DNA from: Rhizomys pruinosus
Taxonomy: Eukaryota > Chordata > Mammalia > Rodentia > Spalacidae
Length of the DNA stretch: 64,000 nt
NCBI GenBank assembly: GCA_009823505.1
Contig: VZQC01000590.1
Span: forward strand, 470,919 to 534,918
Direction of reading: 5' to 3'
Each line of letters begins with the position of its first letter. Position 1 is the stretch's first letter. Of this stretch, positions 53,858-64,000 are shown piece after piece. The notes beneath the pieces were generated by a model. That model saw nothing but the letters and a program-made list of their open reading frames with translations. It was not told the origin of the DNA and did not search any database. Both the position numbers and the translations under genes were made by a program.

Positions 53858-56800
53858 ATGACTCCTCCTGGGAGGGCTGCATTCTGAGTGCTCTATACAA
53901 GGGTCCCATGGCCCCCCACTGCCTACTCCTGGGAGGACTGCATCTGAGTGCTGTATACACGGGCCAATGGACCCCACTGGCTCCTCCTGGGAGAATTGCA
54001 TGCTGAGTGCTGTATACATCGGCCCCATGAAGCAGCACTCCCTCCTCCTGGGAGTACTGCATTCTGAGTGCTGTATGCACGGGCCCCATGTACCCCCACT
54101 GCCTCCTCCTGGGAGGACTGGATGCTGAGTGCTGTATACATGGGCCCCATGGACCCCACTGCTCCTCCTGGGAGGACTGCAATGCTGAGTGCTGTATACC
54201 AGGCCCCATGGACCCCCACTGTCTCCCCCTGGGAGGACTGCACGCTGAGTGCGGTTATTCATGGGCCCCATGGACCCCCACTTGCCTCCTCCTGGAGACT
54301 GCATGCAGAGTGCTGTATCTGGGCCCCATGGACTCCCACTGCCTCCTCCTGGAGGACTGCGTGCTGAGTGCTGTATACATGGGCCCCAGGGACCCCCCAC
54401 TGCCTCCTCCTGGGAGGACTGAATGCTGAGTGCTCTACATGGGCGCCATGGCCCCCCACCTGCTGCATCTCCTGGGAGGAGTGCATGCTGAGGGCTCTAT
54501 ATACGGGCCCATGAACCCCATTGCCTCCTCCTGGGGGGACTGAATGCTGAGTGCTCTGTACACAAGCCCCATGTACCCCCACTGTCTTCCTTCCTGGAGG
54601 ACTGCATGCTGAGTGCTGTATACATGGGCTCCATGGACCCCCACTGCCTCCTCCTGGAGGCCTGCATGCTGAGTAACCAAAATACATGGGCCCATGGACC
54701 TCCTCTGCCTCCTCCTGGGAGGAATGCATGCTGAGTGTTCTGTACACAAGCCCCATGGGCCCCCACTACCTCCTCCTGGAGGACTGAATGCTGAGTGCTA
54801 TATACATCAGCCCATGGAACCCCCATGCCTCCTCCTGGGAAGACTGCATGCTGAGTACTCTATAAACATGGGCCCAAGGAACCCCCACTGCCTCCTCCTG
54901 CAGGACTGCATGATGATTGCTGTATACATGGGCCCCATGAAACCCCCACTCCTCTTTTCTGAGGACTGCATGCTGAGTGCTGTATACACAGGCCCATGGA
55001 TCCCCACTGCCTACTCCTGGAGGACTGCATGCTGAAAAGTGCTGTATACACGGGCCCCATGACCCCCACTGCCTCCTGCGGGATGCATGCTGAGTGTTGT
55101 ATACATGGGCCCCATGTACCCCCACTGCATCCTCCTGGGAGTAGGGTGCATGCTGAGTGCTCTTTACATGGGCCCCATGGACCCCACTGCCTACTCCTAG
55201 GAGGACTGCATGCTGAGTTCGGTATACATGGGCCCCATGGACCTCCACTGCCTCCTCCCGGGAGGACTGCATGCTGAGTGCTCTGTACACAAGCCCCATG
55301 GACACCCAATACCTCCTCCTGGAGGACTGCAAATGTCTGACTGCTGTATACACGGGCCCCAATGGACCCCCACTGCCCTCCTCCTGGGAGGCCGGCATGC
55401 TGAGTGCTGATACATGGGCCCATGGATGCCCACTGCCTCCTCCTGGAAGGACTGGCATGCTGAGTGCTGTATAAACAGGCCCGAACAATAACGACACTGC
55501 CTCCTCCTGGGGGACTGCATGCTGAGTGTTGTATACACGGACCCATGGACCCCCCACTGCCTCCTCCTGAGGATGAATGCTGAGTGCTGTATACATGGGC
55601 CCATGGACTCCCCACCTTGCCCTCTCCTGGGAGGACTGCATGCTGAGTGCCTTTTACCTAGCCCCATGTGAACCGCACTAACCTCCTGCTGAGGACTGCA
55701 GAAATGCTGAGTGTTGTAACACAGGCATCCATGGAACACCCACTGCCTCCTCCTGGGAGGACTGCATGCTGAGTGCTGTATACACGGGCCCCAGGGACAC
55801 CCACTGCCTCCTCCTGGGAGGACTGCATGCTGAGTTCTCTATACATGGGCCCATGGACCCCCACTGCCTCCTCCTTGGAGGACTGCATGCTGAGGGCTGT
55901 ATACATGGGACCCAGGGACCCCCCCACTGACTCCTCCTGGGAGTACTGCATGCTGAGTGCTGTATACACAGGCCCCATGGACCCCCACTGCCTCCTCCTG
56001 CAAGGACTGCATGTGAGTGCTGTATACATGGGTCCCATGGACCCCCACTGCCTCCTCCTGGGAGGACTGCATGCTGAGTGCTGTATACATGGGCCAATGG
56101 ACCCTACCACTGCCTCCTCCTGGAGGACTACATGCTGAGGGTTGTATACACGGAAACCCCACGGACCCCCACTGCCTCCCCCCTGGAGGACTGCAATGCT
56201 GAGTGCTGTATCATGGGCCCCATGGACCCACTGCCTCCTGTCCTGGGAGGACTGCATGCTGAGTGCTCTGTACACAAGCCCCATGGACCCCCACTGCATC
56301 CTCCTGGAAGGACTGCATGCTGACTGCTGTACACACGGGCCCCATGGACCTCCACTGACTCCTCCTGAGGGACTTGGCAATGCTAGTGCTCTATACATTG
56401 GTCCATGGACCTCCACTGCCTCATCCTGGGAGGACTGCATGTGAGTGCTCTGTACACAAGTCCCATGGACCCCCACTACCTCCCCCTGGGAGGACTGCAT
56501 GCGGAGTGTTTGTATAACACAGGCACTCATGACATCCACACTGCCTCCTCCTGGGTGGAGTGCATGCTGAGTGCTCTGTAAACGGGGCCATGGCCCCCAC
56601 TGCCTCCTGCTGGAGGACTGCAATGCCTGAGTGTTGTAAACAAGGACCCCATGGACCCCCACTGCACCCTCCTGGAGAATCTGCATGCTGTGTGCTCTAT
56701 ACATGGCCACATGGAACCCCACTGCCTCCTCCTGGAGGACTACAAGGTGCTGGGAGTGTTGTATACTTGGGCCCATGGATCCCCACTGCCTACTCCTGGA

Positions 56801-58016
56801 GGACTGCATGCTGAGTGAACTATACATGGGCCCCGATGGACGCCCACTGCCTCCTCATGGGATGACTGCATGCTGAGTGCCCTATACAGCAAGCCCCATG
56901 GGCCCCCACTACCTCCTCCTGGAGGACTGCATGCTGACTGCTGTATACACGGGCCCCATGGACCCCGACTGCCCCCTCCTGGGAGGAACTGCGTGCTGAT
57001 TGGCTGTTTTACATCGGCCCCATTTTGGACCCCCACACTGCCTCCCTTTCTGGGAGGACTCCCATGCTGAGGTGCTTGTATACATTGGGCCCACTGACTC
57101 ACCACTGCCTCTCCTGGAGGAACTGCATGCTAGTGTTCTATACATGGGCCCATGGATCCCCACTGCCCGCTCCTTTGAGGACTGCATGCTGAGTGGATGT
57201 ATACATGGGCCCATGGACCCCCACTGCCTTCCTCCTGGGAGGACTGCATTCTGAGTGCTTGTATTACAAGGGAGCCATGGACCCCCACTGCCTCTTCTTG
57301 CTGGAGACTCTGCATGCTGAGTGTTGTAAACAAGGGCCGTAGTGGACCTCACTGCCACCTGCTGTTAGGATGCATGATGAGTGCTGTATACACGGGCCCC
57401 ATGGACCCCTCCCCCACTGCCCCTCCTGGGAGGACTGCATGCTGAGTGTTGTATACAAGGGCCCCATGGAACCCCACTGCATCCTCCTGGAAAGACTGCA
57501 TGCCGAGTGCTGTATACAAGGAGCCCCATGGACCCCCACTGCCTCCTCCTGGAGGACTGCTGCTGAGTGTTGTATACGTGGGCCCCAAGGACACTCACAC
57601 TGCCTCCTCCTGGAGGACTGCGTGCTGATTGCTGTATACATGCGCCCATGGATCCCCACTGCCACCTCCTTGGAGAAGTGCATGCTAAGTGTTGAATACA
57701 CGGAGCCCCGATGGACCCCCGCAAATGCCTCCTCATGGGAGGGCTGAATGCTGAGTGCTGTATTCATGGGCCCATGGACCCCCATGCCCCCCTGGGAAGA
57801 ACTGCCATGCTGAGTGATCCTTACACGGGCCCATGGACTCCCACTGCCTCCTCTGTAGGAACTTTGCATGTGAGTGTTGTATACGGGCCATGGGTCCCCC
57901 AACTGCCTACTCCTAGGAGGGACTGCATGCTGAGTGCTCTGTACACAAGCCCCATGGACCCCACTGTCTCCTCCTGGAGGACTGCATGCTGAGTGCTGTA
58001 AACACGTGGCCCCATT
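53858..58016 (+). repeat. Tandem array of about 61-bp units (about 68 copies)
   Basis: The unit can be read as GGAGGACTGCATGCTGAGTG, CTGTATACATGGGCCCCATG, GACCCCCACTGCCTCCTCCTG, giving about 61 bp. Each unit contains up to four perfect 6-bp palindromes (GCATGC, GTATAC, GGGCCC, CCATGG). Units vary by single indels and substitutions. A minority subtype carries GCTCTGTACACAAGCCCC (54552, 54737, 55280, 56265, 56447, 56879 with changes, 57936). The unit rarely creates stops in any frame, which explains the overlapping 100-390-codon frames on both strands; none is likely coding. Confidence 0.95.
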
Positions 58017-58777
58017 GGCCAGCATGTGCCATGCCTGGGAATGTGCCTTTCCAGGCACTGGACTGGTGTGTGTGTGTCTCTTGAAGGAGCCACCAATGCA
58101 TGGCTGAACACCCCTAGGCTGGAGAACTCCAGCACTAGGCCAAGATGCAGCTATGTTAGGCACAAGCTTTTCAGCCCTGTGTTGCCAGGTGTTGCAGCTT
58201 GGAGAAGGGTCAAGTCTCCTGCCACAAGGTCTCCACTTGAGCCAGCACTGCGTGTTCCAGGTCCCCGCCTTCATAGCACCCCCAGGCCCTGCCAGGATGC
58301 CAGACACACCTGCAAGAAGCTGGCCACAGGGGTCAGCTCCTGGAGCTGTAGGCCCTGGAAGGCCATTGCACTGGTGAGTAGCAATGCCCCCTGGGCAGCA
58401 CAGGGGTTGGCACCATGTGACATGCCACTACATAGCTGGAGGGAAAGATGCCCAGGTGGCATTGCGCCTGTCCAGACTCTTCACCAGACACCTGTGTTCT
58501 ACCTGCACCAGCTGATCAGCCATAGACTCAGCTGGGACGCCATCCCTGTCTCAGAGCACGACTTTCTGGAGGAGGAGGACCCTGGGTCACAGCGAGAGCC
58601 CAGGACAGGACGTGATGTTGTGTTCGCCTTGCCCTCTACTCCTGGCGGGGCCATTGCTGTGGGGAGGTGAGGCCACAGCCTCAGCCTCCCAGACAAACTT
58701 CAGCGTGCGTCCTTTCCTGCACCGCCTCGGACGGAGGTCACACCCACTGTCCACTCAGCTGTCCCCCAATCCCATTC
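58017..58777. other. GC-rich sequence between two minisatellites
   Basis: A plus-strand frame of 214 codons (58026-58670) spans this stretch, with KAIALVSSNAPWAAQ-type text in the middle and a GDV-like acidic end. I recognise no domain. A GGTGAGTAGC donor-like site lies at about 58372 and GAGGTGAGGCC at 58665, so exons are possible, but there is no homology to support them. Confidence 0.3.
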
Positions 58778-59500
58778 CCATGCTTGCTCTGCTGCTTTGG
58801 CTCCCTCGTGTGCATGCAGCATCTCATCCCCCCTCCTCTCCTTCCTGCTCTGCTGCTTTGGCTCCTGTGCATGCAGCATCTTGTCCCCTGTCCTCTTCCC
58901 TTCCTGCTTCTGCTGCTCTGGCTCCTGTGCATGCAGCAGCTTGTCCCCCTCGTCTTCCTCCTGCTCTGCTGCTCTGGCTCCTGTGCATGCAGCAGCTTGT
59001 CCCCCCCTCCTCTCCCTCCTTTTCTCCTCCTCTTTCTCCATCTCTTTCCCTCTGCCCCTCCTCCTTCCTGCTTCTCTCCCTCCTGCTCTGCTTGCTTTGG
59101 CTCCCTGTAACATTGCAGCAGTCATCCCCCGTCCTCATCCTCTCTATGCTGCTTTGGCTTCCTGTGGATTGCAGCAGCTCATCCCCGTCTCTTCACCTCC
59201 TGCTCTGCCTGCTTTGGCTTCTGTTGATGCAGCGCTCGTCCCCCTCCTCTTCCCCTTGCTCTGCTGCTTTGGCTCGTGTGCATGCAGCATCTCATCTCCC
59301 TCCTCTTCCTCCCTGCTCTGCTGCTTTGGCTCCATGCATGCAGCCAACTCGTTCCCCCTCCTCTTCCTCTTCTGCTCTGCTGCTTTTGGCTCCTGTGCAT
59401 GTAGGCATGCTGTCCTCCTCCTCTTCCTCCTGCTCTGCTGCTTTGGCTCCTGTGCATGCAGCAGCTCATCCCCCTCCTCTTCCTTGCATGCTTCCTTGCC
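58778..59500 (+). repeat. Pyrimidine-rich tandem array of about 60-bp units (about 12 copies)
   Basis: The unit contains CTCTGCTGCTTTGGCTCCTG, TGCATGCAGCAGCTCATCCC and CCTCCTCTTCCTCCTG. GGCTC occurs about every 55-62 bp from 58799 to 59446. The plus strand is C/T-rich apart from the TGCATGCAGCAG core. Open frames on both strands (up to 331 codons) are by-products of the repeat. Confidence 0.92.
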
Positions 59501-59915
59501 CTCTCCCTCTGCAGGTTCTTTATTGCTGGGATCTCCTCTGTCCTCTTCAGGTTTCTGACCCCCAATTCCCACCCCCCACGTACATTAGCCTGAGCATCCA
59601 GGGTTGATCCCCAGCATGATCTTGGTGCTCACCAGTTGTATACTCTCCTCCACTGTCCACCCTCCAGATCCATTAGTACAGTCCTAGTGCCCATTCTGCC
59701 CCAGCACCTGGCCCTAGACTCTCCCTCTCCAAGACCTTGAATTCAGAACAGGCCCCCATTCTCCTGGTCCCTTAGCCCCCGAGATCTGCCTAAGCACCTG
59801 GCGTGCACCAGCGTCTGTGCTCAAAACCTCTCTCTAATTTGGTCTGGCCAAGTGGGCACTCCATCAGGCCAGGATCTCAGGATGAACTCAGTCCCTGCCC
59901 TCACAGAACTTTTTT
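59501..59915. other. Unique GC-rich spacer
   Basis: Nothing recognisable. Confidence 0.4.
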
Positions 59916-60264
59916 TTTCTTGTTATTAAACACCATAACCAAGGCAACTTATAGAAGAAGTTTACATGGCTTAGGGATCCAAGAGGGATAGGAGTCCATC
60001 ATGGCAGAGGCATGGTGGCAGGAGGTGCCAGAGTAGACAGTGATGGCTCCCATCTACAAGCAGGCACAGGTGAGCAGCGAGACAGCAACCAGAAATGTGT
60101 GAGGTTAGCCCACATTCTGCCTCCCAGCAGTGATGTGCTTCCTCCAAGGCTACCACACACCTCCCTGACCTCTCATGACCCTCCCCAAACAATAGCAGGA
60201 ACTGGGCGTAAAGTGTCCAAATACTTCCACACTACTGGGGAAAGTATCATGCAATCCACCATGG
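59916..60264 (-). repeat. Rodent LTR-like medium reiterated repeat
   Basis: The complement contains GGCACCTCCTGCCACCATGC, CCATGATGGACTCCTATCCC and AAGTTGCCTTGGTTATGGTG, matching 5435-5580. It extends further 5' (GTATTTGGACACTTTACGCC, GTTTGGGGAGGGTCATGAGA) than the first copy. Confidence 0.6.
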
Positions 60265-60275
60265 TGTGTTTATGA

Positions 60276-60312
60276 GTGTTTGTGCGTGTGTGTGTGCTGT
60301 GTGTGTGTGTAC
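60276..60312 (+). repeat. (GT)n microsatellite, imperfect
   Basis: GT run with two interruptions. Confidence 0.88.
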
Positions 60313-60386
60313 ACTTCTCTGTGTGCATGAATGTGTGTGCTCATTGTGGTAGAAGCTTAAAACATGTCTTCTTTGATTACAATTTT

Positions 60387-60521
60387 TTTGGTCTTTTTGA
60401 GAAAGGGTCTTCCTGTAGCTCCAGCTGTAGACCAAGCTAGCCTTGAACTCACAGAGATCTGCCTGCCTCTGCCTCCCGAGTGCTGGGATTACAGATATGC
60501 AGCACCATGCCCCACTACATT
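60387..60521 (-). repeat. B1 SINE
   Basis: In reverse orientation: GAGAAAGGGTCTTCCTGTAG, GTAGACCAAGCTAGCCTTGA, GTGCTGGGATTACAG. Confidence 0.92.
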
Positions 60522-60540
60522 ACAATTTTTTACAAAGTGT

Positions 60541-60690
60541 TTTTTTTTATTTTATTTATTTTTGTATGTGTATGAATGTAACTGTCTGCATGTAGGTTTG
60601 GTGCACCATGTCATGTAATGCTGCGAGGTCAGAAGAGGGTGTCGGATTTCCCTGGAACTGGGTTCTTACTTGGACAATTGGAGTTACAGA
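60541..60690 (-). repeat. B2/B3-type SINE, head missing
   Basis: In reverse orientation: TTTTGTATGTGTATGAATGT, GTCTGCATGTAGGTTTGG, GAGGTCAGAAGAGGGTGTCG, then it fades at GGAGTTACAGACA without the tRNA-like head. Confidence 0.88.
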
Positions 60691-60847
60691 CATAAAATTC
60701 TGCAAATAAATTGGAGGTCTCTGGAGTTTAATCTCTTCTCAGTTTTGTGCCTCTGATATGGAGTATTCCTTCGACTGTTCCTTCTGTATCTGTGTTGTCC
60801 AACAGAGAAACCACTAACCACAGTAGCTATTTACATACAAATTAATA

Positions 60848-60976
60848 TTAACTAGATATGGTGGTACACTTGCAATTCAACCTCGGAGGCAGGGGCAGCC
60901 TGGAATCTCTGGTGAAGTCAAGGCTAAGCCTGGTCTGTATAGTGAGATCTTGTCTCAAATTAATTAATTAATTAAT
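60848..60976 (+). repeat. B1 SINE with (TTAA)n tail
   Basis: TAGATATGGTGGTACACTTG, CCTCGGAGGCAGGGGCAGCC, AAGCCTGGTCTGTATAGTGA, GTCTCAAATTAATTAATT. Confidence 0.8.
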
Positions 60977-61150
60977 ATTAGGTAAATTAAAATTTTACTT
61001 TCTGACACTAGCTTCATTTAAAGTGTTTCATAGCCACGTGTGACTAAATGGCTACTACATGACAGAAAAAATATGAATAATTGGATCACTGAGAAAAGTT
61101 CTATTGGAGAACAACATGCTGAAAGGTAGCCAAAGACATTTTGTCTTAAA

Positions 61151-61186
<36 letters not shown>
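61151..61186 (+). repeat. Poly(A) run, about 36 bp
   Basis: Pure A run 45 bases left of the N at 61231. It may be the tail of an unrecognised retroelement. Confidence 0.9.
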
Positions 61187-61187
<1 letters not shown>

Positions 61188-61230
61188 CTTTATTTTTATT
61201 TTTGGTGGGGAGTGACTCCATATAAAGAAA

Positions 61231-61231
61231 N
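61231..61231. other. Single-N assembly join
   Basis: N immediately before LINE-1 sequence, parallel to the N at 35228 immediately after LINE-1 sequence. Confidence 0.98.
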
Positions 61232-64000
61232 ATAGGAGTGGAATCAGAGTAAGAAGTCCAAATGGTCATAAGGTGAAAGGAAACAACATCCATCTTTCAA
61301 TTATAAACTTAAATATAATGGGGCTGAGACTCCCCAAGCAAAAGGCAAGACTTGGAGAAAAATGGGATTAGGAACAAATACCATGCTATATGCTGTCTGC
61401 AAAGAAACCCTCTCAATTTCAAGGACCAAGCCAGCAACTTAAGGTGAAGGGAATGGAGAAAAATATTCACAGCAAATATGGTACCAAACAGAGAAGCCAG
61501 GGTCACTATCAATATCAGACAAAATAGACTTCAAAGCAAAAGAAACAAAAGCAGACAAGACGGACCTTATCATCATCTCATTAAGGAACAATGACGATTA
61601 AGATCTCACAATCATGAAAGTATGATAATGCACCAAATGCGGCGCACCAAAACTTTGTAAAGACAACTCTTCCGGATCTTAAGCTCAGATTAACCCACAC
61701 CTAATATAGAGGGACTTTAATACCCCAACTAAGTCCTTTAGACAGATAACAGGACAAAGGTAAACAGAGAGACATTGAATGAATGATACAATAAACACCA
61801 AATGGACCTCACAGACATCTAGTCGAATTTCCACCAAACACCAGAGAATACACTTTCTTTACTCCAAGCACCCCATGGAAACTTCCCAAAATAGATCATA
61901 TCTGGGCCACAGGGGAACGAAACCACCAAATCAAAAAGATGAAATAATTTCACTGCATCTACTGCAGACCACTAGAGCAATAAAACTCAACTATCAACAC
62001 CAGGATAAAACTACACCTACAAGAACACATGGAGACTAAACAACACACTCTCCTGACATATGATTGGTCAAGTAAGAAATAAAGAAAGAAAAAAAACAGA
62101 AAAAAAAAAAAAAAGAATAAATGAAACAATGAAAACCTATGGGACACTTTAAAAGCAGTCCTAAGAGGCAAGTTTTAGCACTAAGTGCCTACATTAGAAA
62201 AAACAGGAAAGCACAAGTGAACGATCAACACTGCAGCTAAAAGTTACTTTGCGAGATACAAACAACAAATGAACCCTAACGCAGAGAGACAAGAAGAAAT
62301 AACAAAAAATCAGAGAGAGATGATCAAATGAAATAGAAACAAAGAAAACCATACAAAAAACTCAATGATCCAAAAGCTGTGTTCTTTGAGAGAATAAAAC
62401 AAGATAGACAGACCTCTAGCCCAGTTAACCAAAAGAAAGAACAACTCCAAATGGCCAATAGAATCTGATGAAAAGGAACTATCACAACAATAATGAAAAA
62501 GATCCAGACAATCAATACGGAATTATTTTAAAACCTATACTCTACCAAGTTTGAAAACCTCGCAGAAATGGATGAATATCTGAAATCTGTGGAACACCAA
62601 GCTCAACCAAGAAGAGATCGACAGTTAAACATACCAATAATATGGAAGAAAATTGAAGAGGTAATAGCAGCCTCCCAACCAAAAAATGCCCAGGCCCAGA
62701 TGGTTTCACAGTCAGAATTCTATAAAATATTTCAAAAGATTACAAAACCATTAAATCTCAGTTTGTTAGAAGGATACAACGAGAGGGGTTTATCCACAAA
62801 TTCCTTCTATGAAGCCAGCATCACTCATAACCAAAACCAGGCCAAAGATGCAACTAAAAAGGAGAACTATAGAGACCCATCTCCCTAATGAAACACAGAT
62901 GCCAAAATTCTAATAGGATACTGGCAAATCGCATACAGCCCACATCAAGAAGATCATCCACCATGACCAAGTTGGATTCATACCAGAGATTCAGGTGTGG
63001 TTCAACATATAAAATAAAGAAATATCATCAAAAGACATATAAGCGAGCTGAAAGAAAGAAAAACCAAACCAGCATCTCAATTGCGCAGAAAAAGTCCTTT
63101 GACAAAAAATCCAACATCCGTTAATTGTTTAAAGTCTAAGTATCATTCTTAATGCTAATCAAAGACCATATACAGGAAACCACACAGCCAATATCATCCT
63201 AAATGGGGAAACGAAAGAAGCATTTCCCCTTAAGGGTAGGAACTATGGCAAGGTTGTCCCCTGTCACCACTCCGTTTCAAATAGTTGCTTGAAGACACTT
63301 GCTTACGGGCAATTAAGGCAGGACAAGAAATTAAGGAGTTCTGATAGGAAAAAGGGAAGTCAAGCTATCCCTTTTTTGTTGATTTCTTTTTTACTTAAGG
63401 GATGCTAAGAACTCACCAAGGAAACTCCTAGAAACGATTAGGAGCCTTCAAGTAAGGTTGGCAGGGATCAAAAAATAACACCTAAAAAAACAGGTAGCCT
63501 TTCTCTAAACACCAACAGTAGGCAGTGCTGAAGAAGAATACAAGGAGATCTCTCCCACTCAACAATAGCCTCAAAAACAATAAAATACCCTAGAAGACAC
63601 CTAACCAAGATAGGCAAGGCCTCACACAAAATGTTAAAACGCTGTGTGAAGGAAATTGAAGGAAGGACATCAGGAGATGACAAACCCCCATCTCATGGAT
63701 TGGGAAAAGTACAATATAGTAAAACTGTCATTCTACCTAAATTGTATACAGATTTAATGCAATCCCAATCAAATCCACCAAGAGCTTCTTCACAGGTTTG
63801 AAAAAAGAATCCTCAATTTCTTTCTGAAAAACAAAAGCCCCGAATAGCCAAAGAACTCCTGGTGAAAGAGACAATACCAGGGGGAATGCGCTATACCAGA
63901 CTTCAACTATCTACAGGCTTAGTCATAAAAAACAGCCTGGTACTAGCACAAAAACCGACCAGTTGACCTATGGAACAAAATTGTAGATCTAAATTGAGCA
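61232..64000 (+). pseudogene. LINE-1 ORF2 (endonuclease and RT), frameshifted, cut by N and window end
   Basis: It starts in the inter-ORF region at the equivalent of about 30830 and runs colinear with the 28466 element to the equivalent of about 34360. Recognisable text: NLNIMGLRLP-like start near 61305, ATGCTGTCTGCAAAGAAACC (endonuclease), a 106-codon open stretch (62568-62888) with MDEYLKSVEHQAQP and ITKPLNLSLLEGYN, GACCAAGTTGGATTCATACC near 62965, and a degenerate FADD region near 63370-63385. Many one-base breaks. Confidence 0.87.

Noticed and set aside
53495..58307. Long overlapping frames on both strands (up to 389 codons) across the 61-bp array
   Set aside because: A 61-bp unit shifts frame every repeat and contains few stops in any frame, so open frames arise automatically. 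Single-base indels between units and several simultaneous frames argue against translation.
53858..59500. CRISPR-like array
   Set aside because: Units are contiguous without spacers and the DNA is mammalian; there are no cas genes.
58612..59607. 331-codon plus-strand and 142-codon minus-strand frames in the second array
   Set aside because: They are products of the pyrimidine-rich repeat with low-complexity content; several frames are open at once.

Overview
This is a stretch of mammalian nuclear DNA, almost certainly from a muroid rodent. The evidence is dense B1 and B2/B3 SINEs in both orientations, one ID element, MaLR and ERVL-type LTR elements whose primer-binding sites look tRNA-Leu-like, and rodent-type LINE-1 copies. 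The species cannot be fixed from the sequence. Almost no conventional coding sequence is present; the content is mostly mobile DNA, tandem repeats and AT-rich unique spacer.

Layout. 1-3225: 5' half of an ERVL provirus on the minus strand (LTR, primer-binding site, a 419-codon gag frame, then broken protease and reverse transcriptase running off the window). 3226-28115: AT-rich spacer with B1/B2/B3 SINEs, microsatellites, a MaLR provirus-like element (8818-10847), and an LTR containing a SINE containing an inverted LINE-1 (16613-18065). 28117-35227: a LINE-1 3' tail followed directly by a LINE-1 with 5' UTR, ORF1 and ORF2, all heavily frameshifted. 35229-43856: a second, near-identical copy of 5390-6364 joined to 11422-19035, bounded by single-N joins and an 881-bp N run. 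This is either a segmental duplication or, more likely, a retained haplotig or misassembly. 44738-49736: more repeats, including a LINE-1 insertion with a 5' inversion and a B2 in its poly(T).

49737-59900 is different in character: GC-richer, with few SINEs. It carries exons encoding a RalGDS-like Ras-exchanger-motif (REM) domain with correct splice sites and matching intron phases, but with an early stop (50584-52416). Next come a 4.2-kb array of about 61-bp units (53858-58016) and a second pyrimidine-rich array of about 60-bp units (58778-59500). 59916-64000 returns to interspersed repeats and ends in another LINE-1 ORF2 fragment.

Reading the window as a whole: the only host-gene candidate is the RalGDS-like locus. 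The ERVL gag frame is the longest well-supported protein-like frame; its family gave rise to the mouse restriction gene Fv1, but the attached pol shows this copy is a provirus. Indel density changes abruptly between near-perfect and very noisy patches, especially between the two copies of the duplicated block, so many frameshifts may be assembly errors rather than biology.
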